Below are positions 60,089 through 64,000 of a DNA stretch of 64,000 nt, piece after piece. The notes beneath the pieces are model-generated. The model ran no database searches. It saw only the letters and a program-made list of their open reading frames with translations, and was not told the DNA's origin. How positions within the stretch are numbered: position 1 is the stretch's first letter; each line of letters begins with the position of its first letter. A program made the position numbers and the translations under genes. The stretch is from Typhlomys cinereus (lineage: Eukaryota; Chordata; Mammalia; Rodentia; Platacanthomyidae): the NCBI GenBank assembly GCA_023101885.1, contig JALPQD010000044.1:2412514-2476513 (forward strand). Direction: 5' to 3'.

Positions 60089-61334
60089 GAAAAAATTAAG
60101 GGAATGGTTGTGGCAAATGGAGAGAGTATTAGTCTTAAAGTCAAAAATGCCTGTACTCATAACTGTTTTTGCTATTGTGAGTATATGACTTGTTTGAATG
60201 TGAGATTCTTCCCTTAAATAATACATTCCCTCGCTTAACAGTGAAGAAAGAAGGTTGAGTAGCTAGGAAGCAGTTAGTATTTGCATTGTCTTAGGACAGG
60301 ATTCTGAGGATCACCCTCTCTTCTTGGAGAGAGTAAGAGATGAAGGCAAGGGGATTCCGACTGCACTCACACAAGTGAGGGCTTCTGTGGAAAACCTCCC
60401 CAGAACCTACAAGCTTAATCTGTGGCTCTACTTTCACAATCTTCAGCTTTCAATTATTTTGAGTTAATAAATTATTTTCTCTCTCATAGATATGCTTCCT
60501 ATGCTAGAACGAAGAGTAAACGAGAAAACAGACTGATGAATTCAACCCCTAACATCTTTTGGGAGAGGATCTCTCAAGTACATTAGGACAGTGACAGCAG
60601 GTGGGAACCCTCTAGAGCAAAGTACGTGCTGGTAGGCAAAAGGGAAACAGCTGTAGAAGATCTCTAATTCCTATGTTACCTGCCACCCACCTTAGGCTAC
60701 TATGACTTTGTTTCTTTAGATAACTACACCTTCATTCCAGCTTTCTTCAGGAAGTTAAATATACTGGATGAATGGAAATGATTAATCTTGCCCATCTTAA
60801 GATTTTTTCTCAATATAAATATTTCAATTTTGTATTTTTGCATATTTTAATCAAAGGCCTTCATCTCTGTACTCTGTGCTCCTCATAGGAAATTCAGCAG
60901 TAGCTTCACATCTGCACAGCTGGAGTACTTTTTTGTTGTTACTACTTTCATTACCACAAAGAATAACAATTTGGCATACTTGATCTATTGAACAATCTTA
61001 CTTTGCCAATAAGAATTTGCTTTTCTATTAGTGGCTTCTGGAAATGCCTCTAGTTTGACAATTTCTTGAGAGATTTGTTTTTAGTTGACTGAAAAAAATG
61101 ACTTCCTAGTGGAAAACTGGAAATAAGCATGAATAGGAATGCGTACAGAGAGGTGATAGCTGAGGCCAGGAGAGGGTGCTAGAGAGGCCACCGTTGTGTA
61201 CTTTCATAAGAAAGTACTCACCCTATAAACCTTCAGGATTCTAGGGAACAGTGAGCTGTAGAATCACTATCACATTCATACTCAATTGAGATGAAGCTAG
61301 CCTTCACACCCAATGAGTGTATATGGGCTACAGG

Positions 61335-61580
61335 CTGAATGGTAGAAACTTTTCCCTTGTATGCAAGAGAAACCTGAGTTCAGATTCACAAATCTCTCGT
61401 AAAAATGCAGGGTGGATATGGCAATGGCTGGGAAGTTAGAGCCTGGAAAACCCCAGAGGACAGCAATAAGGAGGTAGAGCAATCCAGGATGATTCCTGCA
61501 GTCATCCATGGATGTCCACAAGCATACATAATAAAGGCCCTCTTTTACACATGCCCTTACAAACATGTACGCCCACCCAC
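61335..61580 (+). mobile_element. CA-tailed B2-superfamily SINE
   Basis: GCAAGAGAAACCTGAGTTCA, GATATGGCAATGGCTGGGAA, AGAGCAATCCAGGATGATTC and a CA-rich end. Confidence 0.75.
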
Positions 61581-61649
61581 ATTCAACACAAACACACACA
61601 ACCCCGAAACAAAAAGCTGGGTTAATTGATTCACCAAAGCCCAGTTATT

Positions 61650-61672
61650 TTTTTTTAATATTTCATTTATTT

Positions 61673-61711
<39 letters not shown>

Positions 61712-61925
61712 CAGAGGGCACTGAGGACCTCCACCACTGTGGAGGACCAGGGGTGACTTCGGGAATCATCCTAGATTGTTCCTACCTCCTTCCCGCTTTG
61801 CTCTGGGATTTCTCAGATTTGCCCACTAGGAAGTGCAGGCCACCACTGTTTCAGCCTGACATTTTTACTCAGGACCTTCTGTTTCTGGACAGCATCTTAA
61901 CCCCTGAGCCATCTCTCTACCCCCG
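61650..61925 (-). mobile_element. TG-tailed B2-superfamily SINE
   Basis: (TG)n tail 61674-61709, GTGGAGGACCAGGGGTGACT, GGGAATCATCCTAGATTGTT, CCCTGAGCCATCTCTCTAC. Confidence 0.85.
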
Positions 61926-62017
61926 CCCCCCCTCTTTTTTCCCCCCTAATGTAATGGAAACAGTCTTGCTAGGACTTGTCAACACATCATATTAAGATTA
62001 GGGACTTTTTTTTTGGT

Positions 62018-62295
62018 GGGGCTAGAGAAATGGCTCAGGAGTTAAAGCCTTTGCCTTGAAAGCAAAAGGACGCGAGTCCAGATTCCTGATCACATGTAAA
62101 AATGCCTGGCAAATATAGCATTGGCCTGTAATTATAGTCTTGGAAGGCAGAGTCTGGGAAACCCTAGAGCAAATGAAGAGGTAGAAAAATCCAGGATGAT
62201 TGTTGATATCACTCTTGAGTCTCCATGGGTATAAATACTTAAGTGCCCCCTATGCATATACCCACATACACATGTACACAAACACACAAGCATGT
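62018..62295 (+). mobile_element. CA-tailed B2-superfamily SINE
   Basis: GGGCTAGAGAAATGGCTCAG head, AAGCCTTTGCCTTGAAAGCA, AAAAATCCAGGATGATTGTT, CACATACACATGTACACAAA tail. Confidence 0.85.
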
Positions 62296-62829
62296 AAAGT
62301 ATAGATTTTTAGAATGATAGTTAAAGGTAAAGGAAATACATGGTACAGCAAATAAACTACCAAATAAACCTTTCTCAGTGACAGAATCCCAAAGCACCCA
62401 TCTGTGCTGCTGCCTACAAATGATTGTATGAAATAAGGACAAAATTCCTTAACCTTTCAGAATTCTTGGGCTTTGGTTTCTAAAAACACCCATTCGTTTT
62501 CTATAATATCTGCTGCCAGTGTCCTGCCCTGCTACGGTGGTGAACGTGACAGGGCAGCTAAAAAGAAAGGGAGGGAAGTCATTTATATGTTGCAAGATCA
62601 CTGTGAGTTTACATCACTATGCTGAAACAGGACAAATGCAAAGGAACACATTACAAGTTGAAGATGTGTCTGATCCTAGACCAAGAAAGGGAAGACGAAA
62701 GTATCCAAGATAATCATTTAGGAACTTTTACATAGGTACAAAAATTTATATTAAGAGTTCACAAGACTGACTACTAGGAGACAAAAATATTATTTCAATT
62801 TACTGCTAAGAATCCTGAAACAAGAGTAT

Positions 62830-63110
62830 TTCTAATTCCAAACTTTTGCAATTACCGAAGTAATCAATCAACCAACTTTGTAGAAATAAAAGGGGTTACA
62901 AGCAGATATTATGAATGATTTTAGCACAGAGAATAATTTGGATGAAATGGGAAAATTCCCTAAAATGTACAACCTGCTCAAACAGAATCATTAAGTACTA
63001 GAAAATCTGAATAAATTACTGGCAAATAAAGAAATTGGGTTAACATTCAAGATAATTGGTTTATAAGTACAGAACTGGGCCAAACATGACAATGCATTTT
63101 TTTTTTAAAT
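62830..63110 (+). mobile_element. L1 ORF2 fragment
   Basis: Sense L1 ORF2 text: GAATAATTTGGATGAAATGG, then CTAAAATGTACAACCTGCTC, AGAAAATCTGAATAAATTAC and AATAAAGAAATTGGGTTAAC. Not open; the only + strand L1 recognised here. Confidence 0.6.
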
Positions 63111-64000
63111 ACAGGATATATCTTCTGACACTATCTAGACGTTCCCTCATTTGAAGAAAAAATGGATAGACAGCCTGCCAGGAGGACAATTGTGCTTCCT
63201 GGAAAGAATGGATTCTGAAATGGTCATTCTTTTCCATTCAGATAATGTTTCCATCTCATGAAGAACAGCTTTGGGACCCGAAAGAACAGTATTTCATTTC
63301 AAGCTGGACTACTCATCTACCAAAATACCATTCTGACCAAAGAAACAGATGCAGAATTATAGTCACAGCTGCATTCTGTACAGAACAAGTTGGATAATGG
63401 TACTCTAAATTGCTAATTACATTGTTAATGATTTTTTTAGTGCCACTGCAGTATTTTGCCACCTTTGTATAATTTTTTTAAAAAGCATGAAGGATGTTTT
63501 TTAAATGGTCATTTTCTATTATGTTAAAACCTGTTAGGGCTCCAAGTAGAAATTTGATATAAATCCCATTTCTTGAAATGGCACTCTCATGGGATTTTTA
63601 GGTATTCATTTATTGACCAATTATTTGTTTTCATTTATTTTCTCACTATTTGATTTGCATTTAAGATTATTGAAAATCATAAGTATCTCAGTATTATTGT
63701 TTGTATCTAGATCCATAGCTGGTATGAAAAGATAATTAGCTAACATATGTTATGACATGCTGGTACTGGGAATGTGCTCTGAAGAGATTTACAAAAAGTA
63801 ATATCAACAGTACAATCTTATTTTTATTGTGATAACCATGGTAAAATTTATTCTACCGTCAGTACTCTGTCATTTGCTCCATGCCAGTGGAGCCGAAGCA
63901 GATGACATTTGTGAAATGAAAATGTTGCTAATGTTTGCTTTTACTTTAAGAGATTATAATACATAAAGTACTGCTGTTATTCTACATTGTTTCTTATACT

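Larger units (their letters stand above)
55539..64000. other. ITGB3BP 5' intron (continues beyond window)
   Basis: The upstream coding exon was searched for on the - strand by its expected sequence and not seen. Repeats include an AT array at 56.15 kb, B1 at 56.7 and 58.95 kb, B3/B2-type at 58.0 and 59.9 kb, three CA/TG-tailed SINEs at 61.3-62.3 kb and an L1 ORF2 fragment at 62.8 kb. Confidence 0.55.

Overview
This is a stretch of mammalian nuclear genome, almost certainly from a rodent. It contains parts of two convergent protein-coding genes: the 3' two-thirds of ALG6 on the + strand (exons from 689 to 26876) and the 3' part of ITGB3BP (CENP-R/NRIF3) on the - strand (exons from 55538 down to 34799). 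The ALG6 > < ITGB3BP neighbourhood matches human 1p31.3 as I recall it. The rodent call rests on the interspersed repeats: 7SL-derived B1, ID, B4 (ID+B1), B3/B2-type SINEs, rodent L1 3' UTRs with long C-rich (antisense polypurine) tracts and MaLR-like LTRs. The commonest SINE has a tRNA-like head (GGGCTGGAGAGATGGCTCAG), a GTTCAGATCC B-box and a CA/TG-repeat tail. It belongs to the B2 superfamily but is not mouse B2, so a non-murine myodont rodent such as a jerboa is plausible but not proven.

Region 1-27 kb: ten ALG6 exons encode 391 full residues plus a split first codon, which fits residues 116-507 of a 507-residue alpha-1,3-glucosyltransferase. All splice phases join without a frameshift. 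One donor (6723) is GC rather than GT. The last intron (14119-26678) is 12.5 kb and carries nested retroelements. ALG6 ends with TAG at 26874-26876 and an AATAAA at 26987.

Region 27-34.8 kb: intergenic space between the two 3' ends, AT-rich with scattered SINEs.

Region 34.8-64 kb: six ITGB3BP exons on the - strand encode 161 residues, equal to human residues 17-177. The first 16 codons were not found and probably lie beyond 64000. The exon order explains the known short isoform: skipping exon 39986-40079 places TGA directly after the preceding CAG. The donor of exon 40499-40577 lies in a tandem duplication. The C-terminal receptor-binding motif is altered (FEAIL instead of LKAIL).

No prokaryotic, phage, CRISPR or novel multi-gene system is present. 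The interesting material is in splice-site architecture, tandem duplications, nested transposons, a coding-like but broken island near 25.5-26.3 kb, and a candidate alternative last exon of ITGB3BP.
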